Source: Virgibacillus proomii (GTDB lineage Bacteria; Bacillota; Bacilli; Bacillales; Amphibacillaceae). From it: 64,000 bases of DNA. Both the position numbers and the translations under genes were made by a program. Within the stretch, counting starts at the first letter, position 1. Every line of letters starts with the position of its first letter. A model generated the notes under the pieces. It saw only the letters and a program-made list of their open reading frames with translations. It had not been told where the DNA came from and made no database searches. Positions 46,140 through 55,418 of the stretch are shown piece by piece. The DNA lies in assembly GCF_900162615.1 (NCBI RefSeq), contig NZ_FUFN01000009.1, positions 532,453 through 596,452 on the forward strand, given 5' to 3'.

Positions 46140-46330
46140 GAAACGGTATATATTGGATCTACGTCAATATTTCAGGCGCGAAAAAGTCAAGTATGTAGAT
46201 TTTCCATTTTTTAAGTCGTTTTAGCCAAATGCTACCATGAATGCTTTTACAATTATACCAGCCTAAGCTGTATTGGAAAAATTCAATGGATTTATATATT
46301 GAGTTTCTTTTAGCTTTAGATTTTTTTCTG
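46140..46330 (-). pseudogene. IS3-family transposase C-terminal remnant
   Basis: The minus strand reads KSIEFFQYSLGWYNCKSIHG then SIWLKRLKKW, ending in TAG near 46,173. This resembles the last ~50 residues of IS3-type OrfB (a WYNxxRIHGSxGYKTP motif). Key positions are changed, and nothing of the catalytic core is left. Confidence 0.45.
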
Positions 46331-47030
46331 AATTTCAGCTACTTCTTTTAGTGGAAAGTAAATTTTTATCAATACCATCAAACTCGAGTAAAATCCTTAA
46401 TCCAATTATAAATCGATACTTCGAAAGAACATATTCGCAACTTAGATCTCTAACTAATAACTAGAGTGATATAATTTAATAACCATTTTACAAAACATCT
46501 TTATATCCTTCCATTTTTTATGTTTATTTGGACACATCCTTCTCCTAAGATTGATTGTAATACTTAAAACTAAGATGTGTCCATGAAGGGGTATACTAGT
46601 ATCAAGCTATAAACTTATAAGTTACATGTAATATGGTTATAAAAAATTAAAGTTGGACAAACAGCCCAATAAAGGGTACGTACAGAAAGTACCCCCTATA
46701 AATAAAATCGGAAGGTCTATCTCGATCTACTGCAAAAAATAAAACGTTCACTATCTTCTCTTAAAAATTAATTCTTAAGCTATAAACCAATCAAAGTAAT
46801 ATAACAAAAATTTGTAGACTAATTTAATTACTTAGCTATAACATTATGAGACGATTATCTGTTTAACAACATCTATTCTTCAATTTACCAGGAAATACTT
46901 TTTATTTCTATACTTCTATTCATCCAATATCTAAGAATCTTTAATAATCCATCAATAAATAACTGAATAGTTCACTTTAAGAAACATACAGACTTTTAAT
47001 TAAAAGATATTAATTTAATTGTAATCTTCC
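46331..47030. other. Intergenic region with a TGGACACATC inverted repeat
   Basis: TGGACACATC at 46,529-46,538 and GATGTGTCCA at 46,574-46,583 face each other across 35 bases. They could be the ends of a decayed IS, matching the transposase remnant just before. The rest is AT-rich and empty. Confidence 0.4.
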
Positions 47031-48536
47031 CTACTGATATATTTCAAGCCAATTTCTTCTATACCTTTCCTCACTAAAGGTTTCCTTTACTTTCAATGCA
47101 CTTGCAGATAAAGATTTACTAAGATTTTTATCCTCCATTACTCTTATTATTTTTTGTGATAGTTCTTCTCTATTATTTTCTTCAACTATATAGCCATTAA
47201 CGCCATCTGAAATTATATCTTTTGGCCCATATTTAAAAGCATATGCAATAACTGGTGTACCTGCAGCCATGCTTTCTGTAATAACCATCGCAAATCCTTC
47301 TTGTCGAGAAGTTAAAATTGAACAGCTTGCCTCTTTGTATGATTTTTGAGGTGTACTGGTAAATGGTTTTAAATAAATATTATCCTCTAAGCCTAGCTCC
47401 TTAATTAATGATTGAAGTTTTTCTTTCATTTCACCATATCCGTAGATATAATACTTTGCTTCCGGGATCTTTGCAACGACATGTTTAAATGCTTTGATTG
47501 CTTCGTCTAATCTTTTTACATCATGATATCGTGCTAAAGTTACTGCAAGCTTCTGATTACGCTTGACAGCATACTCTTTTTCCTTATTTATATAAGTCGA
47601 ATGTGGAATTACTGTAAAATTATTGTTTTTTCCGTACACATTTTCTACATCACTTTTCTGTTCATTTGTCAAAAATACTATTTTATCAAAGTACTTTGCA
47701 TTTTCAAAAACATAGTGACTACCTGGTTTTATTTTGTTAATATCATTGAAAGGTTCAGAGAGATGACTTGAATGAAATACTTCTATTTTTTTGATATTCT
47801 TATGTTTAACATTAATAAGTAACTTAGAGAACCTCCTTAGTTCGTTAGATACTACGGGATATTCAATTTCACTTAAAATATGATTCACCCATTCTAATTG
47901 ACAATGATAAAACTCTGGATATTCTTTCGCTTTATTTAGGAAAGTTGCCACTCTTCCTTCTTTTCCTGTCTCTGAATTTATATGCACACTTAAAAAACAC
48001 TTTCCTTTATTATCAAAGTATTGATCATATTTAGGTTTGTTATTTAAGATATCCATATGCCGTGTTCTAACCAAAATACCATGTTCATTAAATTCTTCTC
48101 GCCGTTTCCTCCTTCCGCTTTCGTCCATATAGTCAATAAACTTTAAAGACCCATTTGAGTTAAACCTTTTATATTTGACATATAAACCATCTTTATAGTA
48201 TCGATATGAGGGTTCCTTTTGTAGTTTTTCTACTGGAAGAACTACAAATCCCCTCTCTTCTATTTGTTGAACTTTTTTATTCTTTCTAATATTTTTATTC
48301 GGTTTTATATTTTCAAAAAAGTTGTATACTTTTACTTTCTTGCTTAATATTTTTTGATTGTATAGCTGCTGTATTATTTGATTATGATATTGTTGATAAA
48401 GAAACGTTATGATAAGAACCTCATTGTAATGTTCTGCCAAAAAATTAGCACGCTTTATTGTAGCTTTTGTAATTCCTCCCCGTTGAACATTCAATGAATT
48501 AACGATTATTACAGGTGTAATTTTTTTCAATTTCAT
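47031..48536 (-). CDS. Family 4 glycosyltransferase, TagE-like
   Basis: 501 residues. A GT-B N-terminal domain starts with VIIVNSLNVQRGGITKATIK. From about 100 to 200 it carries an insert with repeated RYYKDGLYVKYKRFNSNGS, YMDESGRRKRREEFNEHG and YDQYFDNKGKCF units, reminiscent of MORN-like beta hairpins, as in TagE-type enzymes. The C-terminal GT4 domain has SRQEGFAMVITESMAAGTPV and PKDIISDGVNGYIVE, the donor-binding EX7E region. It probably adds glucose to poly(glycerol phosphate) teichoic acid, inferred from the neighbours and the architecture. Confidence 0.85.
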   Translation of the reverse strand: MKLKKITPVIIVNSLNVQRGGITKATIKRANFLAEHYNEVLIITFLYQQYHNQIIQQLYNQKILSKKVKVYNFFENIKPNKNIRKNKKVQQIEERGFVVLPVEKLQKEPSYRYYKDGLYVKYKRFNSNGSLKFIDYMDESGRRKRREEFNEHGILVRTRHMDILNNKPKYDQYFDNKGKCFLSVHINSETGKEGRVATFLNKAKEYPEFYHCQLEWVNHILSEIEYPVVSNELRRFSKLLINVKHKNIKKIEVFHSSHLSEPFNDINKIKPGSHYVFENAKYFDKIVFLTNEQKSDVENVYGKNNNFTVIPHSTYINKEKEYAVKRNQKLAVTLARYHDVKRLDEAIKAFKHVVAKIPEAKYYIYGYGEMKEKLQSLIKELGLEDNIYLKPFTSTPQKSYKEASCSILTSRQEGFAMVITESMAAGTPVIAYAFKYGPKDIISDGVNGYIVEENNREELSQKIIRVMEDKNLSKSLSASALKVKETFSEERYRRNWLEIYQ

Positions 48537-48925
48537 TCACTCCTTCATAAATTGGATTTTATTGAATTAAGGAAGTTATAAACAATAGAATTAAAGATTA
48601 GTTTTCTGAAATATAAAATTACCTTGCTGCTTCCCTATTAAAACATAAATACCTAAAAATTAATTTTACTATATATCTTTTTTCTAATAAACCATTCTTC
48701 TCCTTTTTTTAGTACTTTTTTTCAAAGCATATTAAATAGTTCTGTTTTCAGAATGTATTTTATTTTGAAATAAATATTCCTACTAATTTCTAACTATTGC
48801 ACTTAACTTAAAATGTTTAAAGCATCGAGATTCTTATTTTTAAAAATTATCAACTGTAGTGCTGTTTTTAATGGAGAATTATTAAGGTTTTATTAAAAAA
48901 TCTTATTATATTTTGTAATAAAAAA
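48537..48925. other. Intergenic region, AT-rich, no feature recognised
   Basis: No gene or shared repeat is visible. It contains the promoter of the TagE-like gene, but no clear -35/-10 pair could be chosen. Confidence 0.35.
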
Positions 48926-48972
48926 ATGAACCCTTTCAAAGAATTACAGAGCTCTTTTCAGGGTTCATTTAG
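48926..48972 (-). terminator. Terminator after the glucosaminidase gene
   Basis: AAATGAACCCT pairs with AGGGTTCATTT; on the minus strand a run of T follows (opposite 48,915-48,926). Confidence 0.75.
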
Positions 48973-49010
48973 TAATTTTTTGCAAATAGTTTATTAGAAC
49001 ACTGCGATAA

Positions 49011-51260
49011 CTATTTAGAAGAATAAGAAGGAACATCTAAACGAACATTTATTATTCCTAAATCTTTATATAAATTGTACATCGTATATACTTGCTTCAC
49101 TGCCCAGCCGACATCTGTAGCATATTGATGTGAAGGTTTTCCTGCTACCATTGCGGAAGGATTCCAACGCATTTTATATAAAGTATTTTGACCAGATTTC
49201 ACGTAGCTATTACCTATAAATTTAGCACCACCAATAATCGCTTTCTCTGGTGTAAACCAACCCTCTCTATATGCTGTAAACGCGCCTCCCTTTAGAGCAT
49301 CGCCATCTACAGCCCCATATCCATACATATTATATGTTGTTTTTATTTGAGTTAGTTCTTTCCTATTTTTTGATGTAACCAACACTAGATTACCATTTTT
49401 ATTCTTTCCTACTTCAATCCCATTTGCTAAATCCGAACGACCGTTTCCTGTTTCTAACAAAGCATGTGACAATAAATAAATATCGCTTATTCCATGTGTT
49501 CTACTTGCATCTATAAAGGCTTGCCCTTTTCCTTCTAATATTCCTTTCCCTTTTAAATAATTATTTAAAAGAGTAACTGATGCATTACTTGTTTTTGAGA
49601 GATCTAAAAACTGAAATCTAAGTATCGTGTCATTTATAAAGTTATTAGGGTTAAGGTAGTACAACACATCATTTTTACTAGCGTCTACCCAACCAGCACC
49701 TTGAAATTCAATTTGATACCAATCACCTATTTTACTTAACACCTTAACCTTTGTCCCACGAGTAAGTTTACCGACAACTTTTTTTGATGTGGCAGGACCT
49801 GTTCTTACATTTAAAACATCAGCAGTTACTTCATTCTTATTATTTATATACTTTGCTGAAACATAAGCATATGGTTTATCAGTTTGCGGCGGAGTTGATA
49901 ATGCCATTTGCATTTTAACTGCTTCTTCCAATGTAAGATTATATCTCGAATAATATATACTGTCAGCAGCTATAAATGATTTATGCAACCATACTGTCTT
50001 ACCATTAAGCTGTCCGCGATACCAGATATTGTTTCCTACTTTTTCGGTTAAGTCTACTTTAAATTGCATACCCGCATATGGTGACATATCTTTATATACT
50101 AGATTTTTACTGCCTCCCCATGCTGTGTCGTACGCACTTCCGGTTCCTTTAAAATAAAGCGTCTTTGCTTTCCTATCTACTCCGGTATGATTGTGAGTGG
50201 AAAGGTCGGATGCCTTTACCCAGCCTACTACACCTTTGGTAGAACTTGGCTGTTTACTAATTAAATAGTAAGTATTACCCTGATAGGTTGTCTGTGCTTT
50301 AATATAGTAAACCGCATTGGTATACGTGGATCCTGCTTGCTTGGAAGAAGAAAAATTATCATTATATATTTTTACCTTACTGCTTCGAATATGTCCTAAT
50401 TTACTTATGGTAATTTCTGATCTGAGGTAAGAAGAATGTAACCAAATTGTCTTACCATTAAGCTGTCCGCGATACCAGGTATTGTTTCCTACTTTTTCGG
50501 TTAGGTCTACTTTAAATTGCATACCCGCATATGGTGACATATCTTTATATACTAGATTTTTACTGCCTCCCCATGCTGTGTCGTACGCACTTCCGGTTCC
50601 TTTAAAATAAAGCGTCTTTGCTTTCCTATCTACTCCGGTATGATTGTGAGTGGAAAGGTCGGATGCCTTTACCCAACCTACAACGCCTTTTATAGAACTT
50701 GGTTGTTTACTAATTAAGTAATAGATTTCATTGTTTACTTTTGCCTGCAACTTAATGTAGTATACAGCATTGGTATATGTACTACCAGCTCTAAAGGCTT
50801 CAGCATTATCAGCATTTGGATAAATTTTTACATTTTCATGTCTAATATGCCCTAATCTACTAGTTTTACTTTTATTTACTAACGACAAATTCAATTTGTT
50901 AGAAACAGACTCTGTTTCAATATTATTTTTTTGCGGTTCTTCCTTGTCAATAGTTTTTCCATTTTGTAACTCTTCTTTATTAACAGTTACTTCATTTTCT
51001 TCATGTATTTCTTCTGCTTGACTTTTACTTTCTCTTACGCTTTCTTCTACACTATCAATTTCATCTTTTTTTGCATCTTCACTTTCGATTAAGGTATCCT
51101 CATTAGCCTTATCATCTGATTGTATATTCACCTCCTGTTTATCTGGTACTTGTGAAGAGTCTTGAACCTCTACTTCACTGGTTGCGCCCGCAAAATGTTG
51201 TGGACTAATAAAGCTCCACAATATGAGTGCAACAATTAATAAAACCGATAGTTTCCTCAT
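49011..51260 (-). CDS. Secreted N-acetylglucosaminidase with GW/SH3 repeats (LytD/autolysin-like)
   Basis: 749 residues. Signal peptide 1-27 (LSVLLIVALILWSFISP, then AGA), a Glu/Asp-rich linker to about 125, two long GW-type SH3 modules of about 151 residues (ending in VVGWVKASDL and LHSSYL / LHKSFI), an SH3b domain (VLNVRTGPATSKKVVGKL) at about 470-530, and a GH73-type glucosaminidase domain (SHALLETGNGRSDLANGIEV with the catalytic Glu, and YGYGAVDGDALKGG). It hydrolyses peptidoglycan glycan strands, and GW modules bind teichoic acid. Within the two modules 228 bp are nearly identical (49,995-50,222 and 50,448-50,675), two differences only. Confidence 0.92.
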   Translation of the reverse strand: MRKLSVLLIVALILWSFISPQHFAGATSEVEVQDSSQVPDKQEVNIQSDDKANEDTLIESEDAKKDEIDSVEESVRESKSQAEEIHEENEVTVNKEELQNGKTIDKEEPQKNNIETESVSNKLNLSLVNKSKTSRLGHIRHENVKIYPNADNAEAFRAGSTYTNAVYYIKLQAKVNNEIYYLISKQPSSIKGVVGWVKASDLSTHNHTGVDRKAKTLYFKGTGSAYDTAWGGSKNLVYKDMSPYAGMQFKVDLTEKVGNNTWYRGQLNGKTIWLHSSYLRSEITISKLGHIRSSKVKIYNDNFSSSKQAGSTYTNAVYYIKAQTTYQGNTYYLISKQPSSTKGVVGWVKASDLSTHNHTGVDRKAKTLYFKGTGSAYDTAWGGSKNLVYKDMSPYAGMQFKVDLTEKVGNNIWYRGQLNGKTVWLHKSFIAADSIYYSRYNLTLEEAVKMQMALSTPPQTDKPYAYVSAKYINNKNEVTADVLNVRTGPATSKKVVGKLTRGTKVKVLSKIGDWYQIEFQGAGWVDASKNDVLYYLNPNNFINDTILRFQFLDLSKTSNASVTLLNNYLKGKGILEGKGQAFIDASRTHGISDIYLLSHALLETGNGRSDLANGIEVGKNKNGNLVLVTSKNRKELTQIKTTYNMYGYGAVDGDALKGGAFTAYREGWFTPEKAIIGGAKFIGNSYVKSGQNTLYKMRWNPSAMVAGKPSHQYATDVGWAVKQVYTMYNLYKDLGIINVRLDVPSYSSK
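49995..50222. repeat. Intragenic direct repeat in the glucosaminidase gene, copy A
   Basis: 228 bp that recur at 50,448-50,675 with a spacing of 453 bp (151 codons) and only two differences seen (near 50,026 and 50,054). Confidence 0.85.
50448..50675. repeat. Intragenic direct repeat in the glucosaminidase gene, copy B
   Basis: Second copy of the 228-bp unit, encoding the core of the first GW module of the protein. Confidence 0.85.
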
Positions 51261-51794
51261 TCTACTCCCCCCTATATTATTTGCTCGGGTTTACATCTTA
51301 TATCGGTTAGTCTAATAACTTATTAAGAGCAAACTAAACAATTATATAATAACATATTTTTTTTTATATAAGTTCAGACTTTTAGTATTTTGAAATTATT
51401 GACTGAACTTTGGCGCCATTCACTTTTTTGAAATATGATTATATCCTTCTTTTCCTACGATAGAAAAGATCTGTTTTGCACAGTCCATCTGAAGTTACAT
51501 ACTATCAACTTTCGTTCCATTTAAGAAGCTTTAGCTTTCTTAAAGCATACAAATGTAGAAAGTATCAAAAACATTAAATTCTACGAAATATTGTTTTATT
51601 TTATTCTACAAATTTCATAGATATTTAACATTTTATTCACATTTTACTTTGATTTGTTTCAATATTTTTGATAGAGTTAATTGTAAAGTTTATTTTTAAA
51701 AAAATATTGTCATATTTTTCAAACTAAACAGTCAAAACGAACGAATACTTAACTACGGTTCGCTTAATTTTAAAGGTCTTGCTTATTAAGCTAT
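51261..51794. other. Divergent promoter region of the glucosaminidase gene and tagD
   Basis: More than 500 AT-rich bases without a gene. The left end contains the promoter of the glucosaminidase gene, where I see no WalR-type site. The right end leads into the tagD promoter. Confidence 0.4.
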
Positions 51795-51811
51795 TGTTAA
51801 CTAATTGTAAA
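51795..51811 (+). promoter_or_regulatory. WalR-type box upstream of tagD
   Basis: TGTTAA-CTAAT-TGTAAA fits TGTWAH-N5-TGTWAH. A perfect TATAAT -10 begins 21 bases later (51,833-51,838). tagD of B. subtilis is a known WalR (YycF) target. Confidence 0.7.
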
Positions 51812-51832
51812 TACAAAGTAAATTAATTATAG

Positions 51833-51838
51833 TATAAT
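51833..51838 (+). promoter_or_regulatory. -10 element of the tagD promoter
   Basis: TATAAT, 34 bases before the tagD start codon. No good -35 hexamer stands at the right distance (AATACA), as expected for an activated promoter. Confidence 0.55.
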
Positions 51839-51872
51839 ATATTTATCATGTTTATGATATGGAGGTTTTAAA

Positions 51873-52271
51873 ATGAAGAAAGTAATTACTTACGGAACTT
51901 TTGATTTACTGCATATAGGTCATATAAATTTACTACGTCGCGCAAAGGAGTATGGGGACTACTTGGTGGTTGCCATTTCAGCAGATGAGTTTAATGCTCT
52001 AAAAGGAAAGAAAGCATACTACACTTTTGAACAAAGAAAGGCTATCTTAGAAGCCATTCGCTATGTAGATGAGGTTATCCCGGAGTATACGTGGGAACAA
52101 AAAATAGAAGATGTTAAAAAACACGATATTGATGTATTTGTTATGGGGGATGACTGGACAGGTAAATTTGACTTTTTAAAGGAGTACTGTGAAGTCATTT
52201 ATTTACCAAGAACAGTCGGAATCTCAACAACTAAAATTAAAACTGATTTGAACATGGCGAAAAATGGCTAA
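51873..52271 (+). CDS. tagD: Glycerol-3-phosphate cytidylyltransferase TagD
   Basis: 132 residues, the usual size (B. subtilis 129). The nucleotidyltransferase site is visible: GTFDLLHIGHINLL with His14 and His17 of the HxGH motif, and GISTTKIK near 118-125. It makes CDP-glycerol from CTP and sn-glycerol 3-phosphate, the donor for TagB and TagF. GGAGG lies 8 bases before ATG. Its end overlaps tagB by 8 bases, so the two are translated together. Confidence 0.95.
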   Translation: MKKVITYGTFDLLHIGHINLLRRAKEYGDYLVVAISADEFNALKGKKAYYTFEQRKAILEAIRYVDEVIPEYTWEQKIEDVKKHDIDVFVMGDDWTGKFDFLKEYCEVIYLPRTVGISTTKIKTDLNMAKNG

Positions 52272-53445
52272 AGAAATTATTATAAGCGTATACTTATTTG
52301 TTTTCCGTATACTCTTTAATTTCTTTAAGATATTTCCACTGAAAAGAAAGACTGTTGGTGTGGCTACTTTTGGAGATAATATTTTCTATACAATGGAAGC
52401 AATGACGAAATTATCCAATGAAGAAATGGTTATACTAAAAACGGCTTCATGTAAATATCGCTTTAACGGACTAAATACAACCGTCATTCCTTTTACTTTA
52501 CGTCATCCAATTGCCTATATTCAATCGATCTATCATCTTGCAACAGCTACTACAATTTTAGTAGATACGTATTACGGTTTTTTGGCTGCTAGCAATTTTA
52601 GACAAGATGTGACATGTATTCAACTATGGCATGCAGGTGGAGCCATAAAGCAATTTGGCTTATTGGATCCTAGTAATAAGGTTAGATCCCAAAAAGCAAT
52701 TAAACGTTTTAAACAAGTATACAGTAAATTTGATTATACTGTAGTAGGTTCCGAAATGATGGCTAAGACTTTTAAAGAAAGCTTTGGTCTGACTGATAAC
52801 CGCATCCTTCGAACTGGAATACCGCGGTCTGATGTTTTATTTGATTATTCAATGAAGGAACATGTTTACAATGAAATGGTAGAAAAACATCCAAGCATTA
52901 AAGATAAGAAAATTATATTATACGCACCTACATTTCGCAGTAATCAACTGTCCAATTACCAATCGCAATTAAATATAGATAAATTGTATCGTGAACTTTC
53001 AGATGAATATGTTCTTTTTATAAAACCACATCCTGCAATAACCTATAAAATTAGTGAACAATATGAAGGCTTTGTATATGATGTATCGGATTTCTATGAT
53101 ACGAATCAGCTCTTGCTGATTGTAGATCTATTAATCACAGATTATTCTTCCATCCCATTTGAATTTGCATTGCTGCAAAAGCCAATGGTCTTTTTCGCGT
53201 ATGATATGGAAGAATACAGAATTAAAAGTGGGCTAATTAGCGATTATGAACATCAAGTCCCTGGTCCCGTAGTATTTTCAACAGAAGCTATTATCTTGGC
53301 AATTAAAAACAATAAGTTCGATTATAAAAGAATTCAAGAATTTGCAAATACATGGAATGAATATTCAAAAGGAAATTCTAGTATTCACTTAGCAAAATAC
53401 ATTACACGTACAGAAGAAACAAAGAAAGAAAAAGTTATTATCTAG
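52264..53445 (+). CDS. tagB: CDP-glycerol glycerophosphotransferase TagB (primase)
   Basis: 393 residues, close to B. subtilis TagB (381). An N-terminal membrane-associated helix is followed by the GT-B-like glycerophosphotransferase: IQLWHAGGAIKQFGLLDPSN with the catalytic His, GSEMMAKTF, GIPRSDVLF, IILYAPTFRSN, FIKPHPAI and DLLITDYSSIPFEFALLQKP. It adds the first glycerol phosphate to the ManNAc-GlcNAc linkage unit. A terminator hairpin (AGCACC/GGTGCT) follows its stop. Confidence 0.9.
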   Translation: MAKEIIISVYLFVFRILFNFFKIFPLKRKTVGVATFGDNIFYTMEAMTKLSNEEMVILKTASCKYRFNGLNTTVIPFTLRHPIAYIQSIYHLATATTILVDTYYGFLAASNFRQDVTCIQLWHAGGAIKQFGLLDPSNKVRSQKAIKRFKQVYSKFDYTVVGSEMMAKTFKESFGLTDNRILRTGIPRSDVLFDYSMKEHVYNEMVEKHPSIKDKKIILYAPTFRSNQLSNYQSQLNIDKLYRELSDEYVLFIKPHPAITYKISEQYEGFVYDVSDFYDTNQLLLIVDLLITDYSSIPFEFALLQKPMVFFAYDMEEYRIKSGLISDYEHQVPGPVVFSTEAIILAIKNNKFDYKRIQEFANTWNEYSKGNSSIHLAKYITRTEETKKEKVII

Positions 53446-53475
53446 CACCTTCGTTAATCAGGGTGCTTTTTTAAT
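53444..53475 (+). terminator. Terminator of tagDB
   Basis: AGCACC and GGTGCT arms around TTCGTTAATCAG, followed by TTTTTTAA. Confidence 0.85.
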
Positions 53476-53591
53476 GTTTAAAAAGATGAAAGGCAGTTAC
53501 ATGTATGTGCAATTTTTATCCCCGCTTTTATTTAAGTTCATTAATAGAATACCATATAACCCCCCCTTCTACTGTTAAGTTTTCGTAAAAA

Positions 53592-53608
53592 ATGTAAATT
53601 ATCTGTAA
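53592..53608 (+). promoter_or_regulatory. WalR-type box in the region upstream of tagA
   Basis: TGTAAA-TTATC-TGTAAA, a full consensus match. A TATACT -10 begins 23 bases later (53,632-53,637). The next intact plus-strand gene is tagA, 1.05 kb away. Confidence 0.65.
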
Positions 53609-53659
53609 ACTTTACTGAAATTCTTTCTAAAATATACTACTATTGTTTTGTTTAAACAA

Positions 53660-54195
53660 ATAATATTCTTTAATAGATTATGTACGTATTAGTTAGAACA
53701 AGGGCACTACTCAAAACAGCAACCTCATGGATAAATGAAGAGTATTGCGGGTAATTCAGATACCCATGATCATTAGCAATAACGGCAAAAGAAGAAGCAA
53801 GAATTATTAATACCCGACTTCTTACTGTAGAACAGCAAATGATGCTCTTGTTATATGGTTTGAAAGCTGTATCATATTTTCGAATGGATAGCTCTATTAG
53901 GTGCAAAAGTAAATCATTTTAATTGAGTTATCTACTCATAGAAAGCAAAAGACAAATAAGATACAATAAGATTTAATAGCTTTAGCCACTTAAAAAACAT
54001 TAAATGCACCTAAATACATACTATTAGAAGACAACAAGAAGCATGTGTTCAAATGCACTTTACTTATACCAAAAGTTTGAGGTAATAAAGGTTTTAGATT
54101 CTTATTGTATATTTAATACAGATCAATTATTACTGATTAAAAATTAAACGGAGATTACAAATCAAAATTATCTTAATTCGACTGCTTAGAAGTTA
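53660..54195 (+). other. Degenerate stretch between the WalR-type promoter and tagA
   Basis: Short broken plus-strand frames (for example VLVRTRALLKTATSWINEEY and TRLLTVEQQMMLLLYGLKAV) suggest a decayed gene I cannot identify with confidence. Stops interrupt every frame. Confidence 0.35.
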
Positions 54196-54199
54196 AACT

Positions 54200-54291
54200 A
54201 ATAAGTGAATCTTCATTCATTAGGGGGGCTTTCTTTCTCCCCTACTGATAGGAGCATAATAAAGGCTAAGATCGTGACATCTTGTTACAAA
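54200..54291 (+). repeat. Dispersed repeat family 3, copy 4 (short)
   Basis: ATAAGTGAATCTTCATTCAT, a TAGGGG/CCCCTA hairpin, and an end near CTTGTTAC. About 92 bp. Confidence 0.5.
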
Positions 54292-54520
54292 CGCTTTTAC
54301 GATCAACATCCTTGGAAAACAGCAATGTATTGCTATCGTAGCTTTCCATGTCCTTGAAAAATCGCGACGTTCATTCAAGAAGCATTCCTTATCCTTTAAA
54401 AATCGTGAAGTATCGCTGCCGTGATTTTTTCTTGACCTGGCACCCGAACAAATCAGGCTTTTAGGTTCTGTTATCTCCCATTCAGACTTCTTTGTATTAT
54501 CTACAACCTTTGATAACGGG
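54292..54520 (-). repeat. Family 4 modular repeat block
   Basis: On the minus strand: GTCAAGAAAAAATCACGGCA, CAGCGATAC, AACGTCGCGATTTTTCAAGG, then ACATGGAAAGCTACGATAGC. These modules recur at 28,351, 62,300 and 63,890. Confidence 0.55.
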
Positions 54521-54683
54521 GGTCTTGTTGCCTCTTAGATACGGGGATAAATAAATTACAATTAAACACAAGTTCAAAATCACTGCGTTTTAATATATGT
54601 ATGGATGGCTTCATCATGCATAAGATAATATTTAGACTGAATTTGAGCCAACTTTTGCTTAAGCATAAAGGAGTTTAATAAAT

Positions 54684-55418
54684 ATGAAATTTGTAACCAT
54701 TATGAATGTACCTTTTTTAAATACTAATCAACGATCTTTCGTTTTGTTATTGCAAGAACGTATTGAGAAAAAGCAAAAAACTTTTGTTATTACGGCTAAT
54801 CCTGAAATTGTAATGAGAGCTAATAAAAGCAGGGAACTAATGCAACATATTCAACTGGCTACTTTTGTCGTTGCTGATGGAATAGGAATTGTTAAAGCGG
54901 CTAAAATATTAAAACAACCTCTACCAGAACGAGTTACAGGTTACGATACAATGATCCAATTACTAAAAATTGCCAACAAAAATTCGTATAAAATTTTTCT
55001 AATTGGTGCGAAACAGAAAACATTAAAAAAAGCAATTGAAAAGATAAATACGGATTATCCGAATATTAAAATAGTTGGTTCCCAAGATGGCTACTTTAAT
55101 TGGGAGGACAATGATATATCCGAACGAATCATGCAATTACAGCCAGATATAACTTTTGTTGCATTAGGTTCTCCAAAACAGGAAAAATGGATTGCTAACA
55201 ATATTTCTTATTTTAAACATGGAATTTTCATAGGAGTTGGCGGTTCTTTTGATGTAATCTCCGGAACAGTGAAGCGTGCACCTGTATTATTTCAAAAATT
55301 AAACTTAGAATGGCTTTATCGCCTAATTAAGCAACCTAGTCGATGGAAACGGATGCTTGTTCTACCGCAATTTGCTATTAAAATTTTTAAACAGAAACTA
55401 AAGGGGAAAACTTCATGA
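54684..55418 (+). CDS. tagA: N-acetylmannosaminyltransferase TagA (WecB/TagA/CpsF family)
   Basis: 244 residues, family-typical length. The active-site block reads ITANPEIVMRANKSRELMQH and ATFVVADGIGIVKAAKIL, followed by LPERVTGYD; FVALGSPKQEKWIAN and GVGGSFDVISG complete the signature. It adds ManNAc to GlcNAc-PP-undecaprenol, making the linkage unit for wall teichoic acid, and in SLH-type bacteria the repeating unit of a secondary polymer. AAAGGAG precedes the ATG. The stop overlaps the next start (ATGA), coupling it to the flippase fusion. Confidence 0.93.
   Translation: MKFVTIMNVPFLNTNQRSFVLLLQERIEKKQKTFVITANPEIVMRANKSRELMQHIQLATFVVADGIGIVKAAKILKQPLPERVTGYDTMIQLLKIANKNSYKIFLIGAKQKTLKKAIEKINTDYPNIKIVGSQDGYFNWEDNDISERIMQLQPDITFVALGSPKQEKWIANNISYFKHGIFIGVGGSFDVISGTVKRAPVLFQKLNLEWLYRLIKQPSRWKRMLVLPQFAIKIFKQKLKGKTS

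Noticed and set aside
46529..46583. TGGACACATC inverted repeat considered as a terminator
   Set aside because: The 35-base loop is too long and no T-run follows; worn IS ends are more likely.
53670..53906. Minus-strand frame of 78 codons
   Set aside because: The plus strand shows traces of a decayed gene here (TVEQQMMLLLYGLKAV); the minus frame is most likely its shadow.
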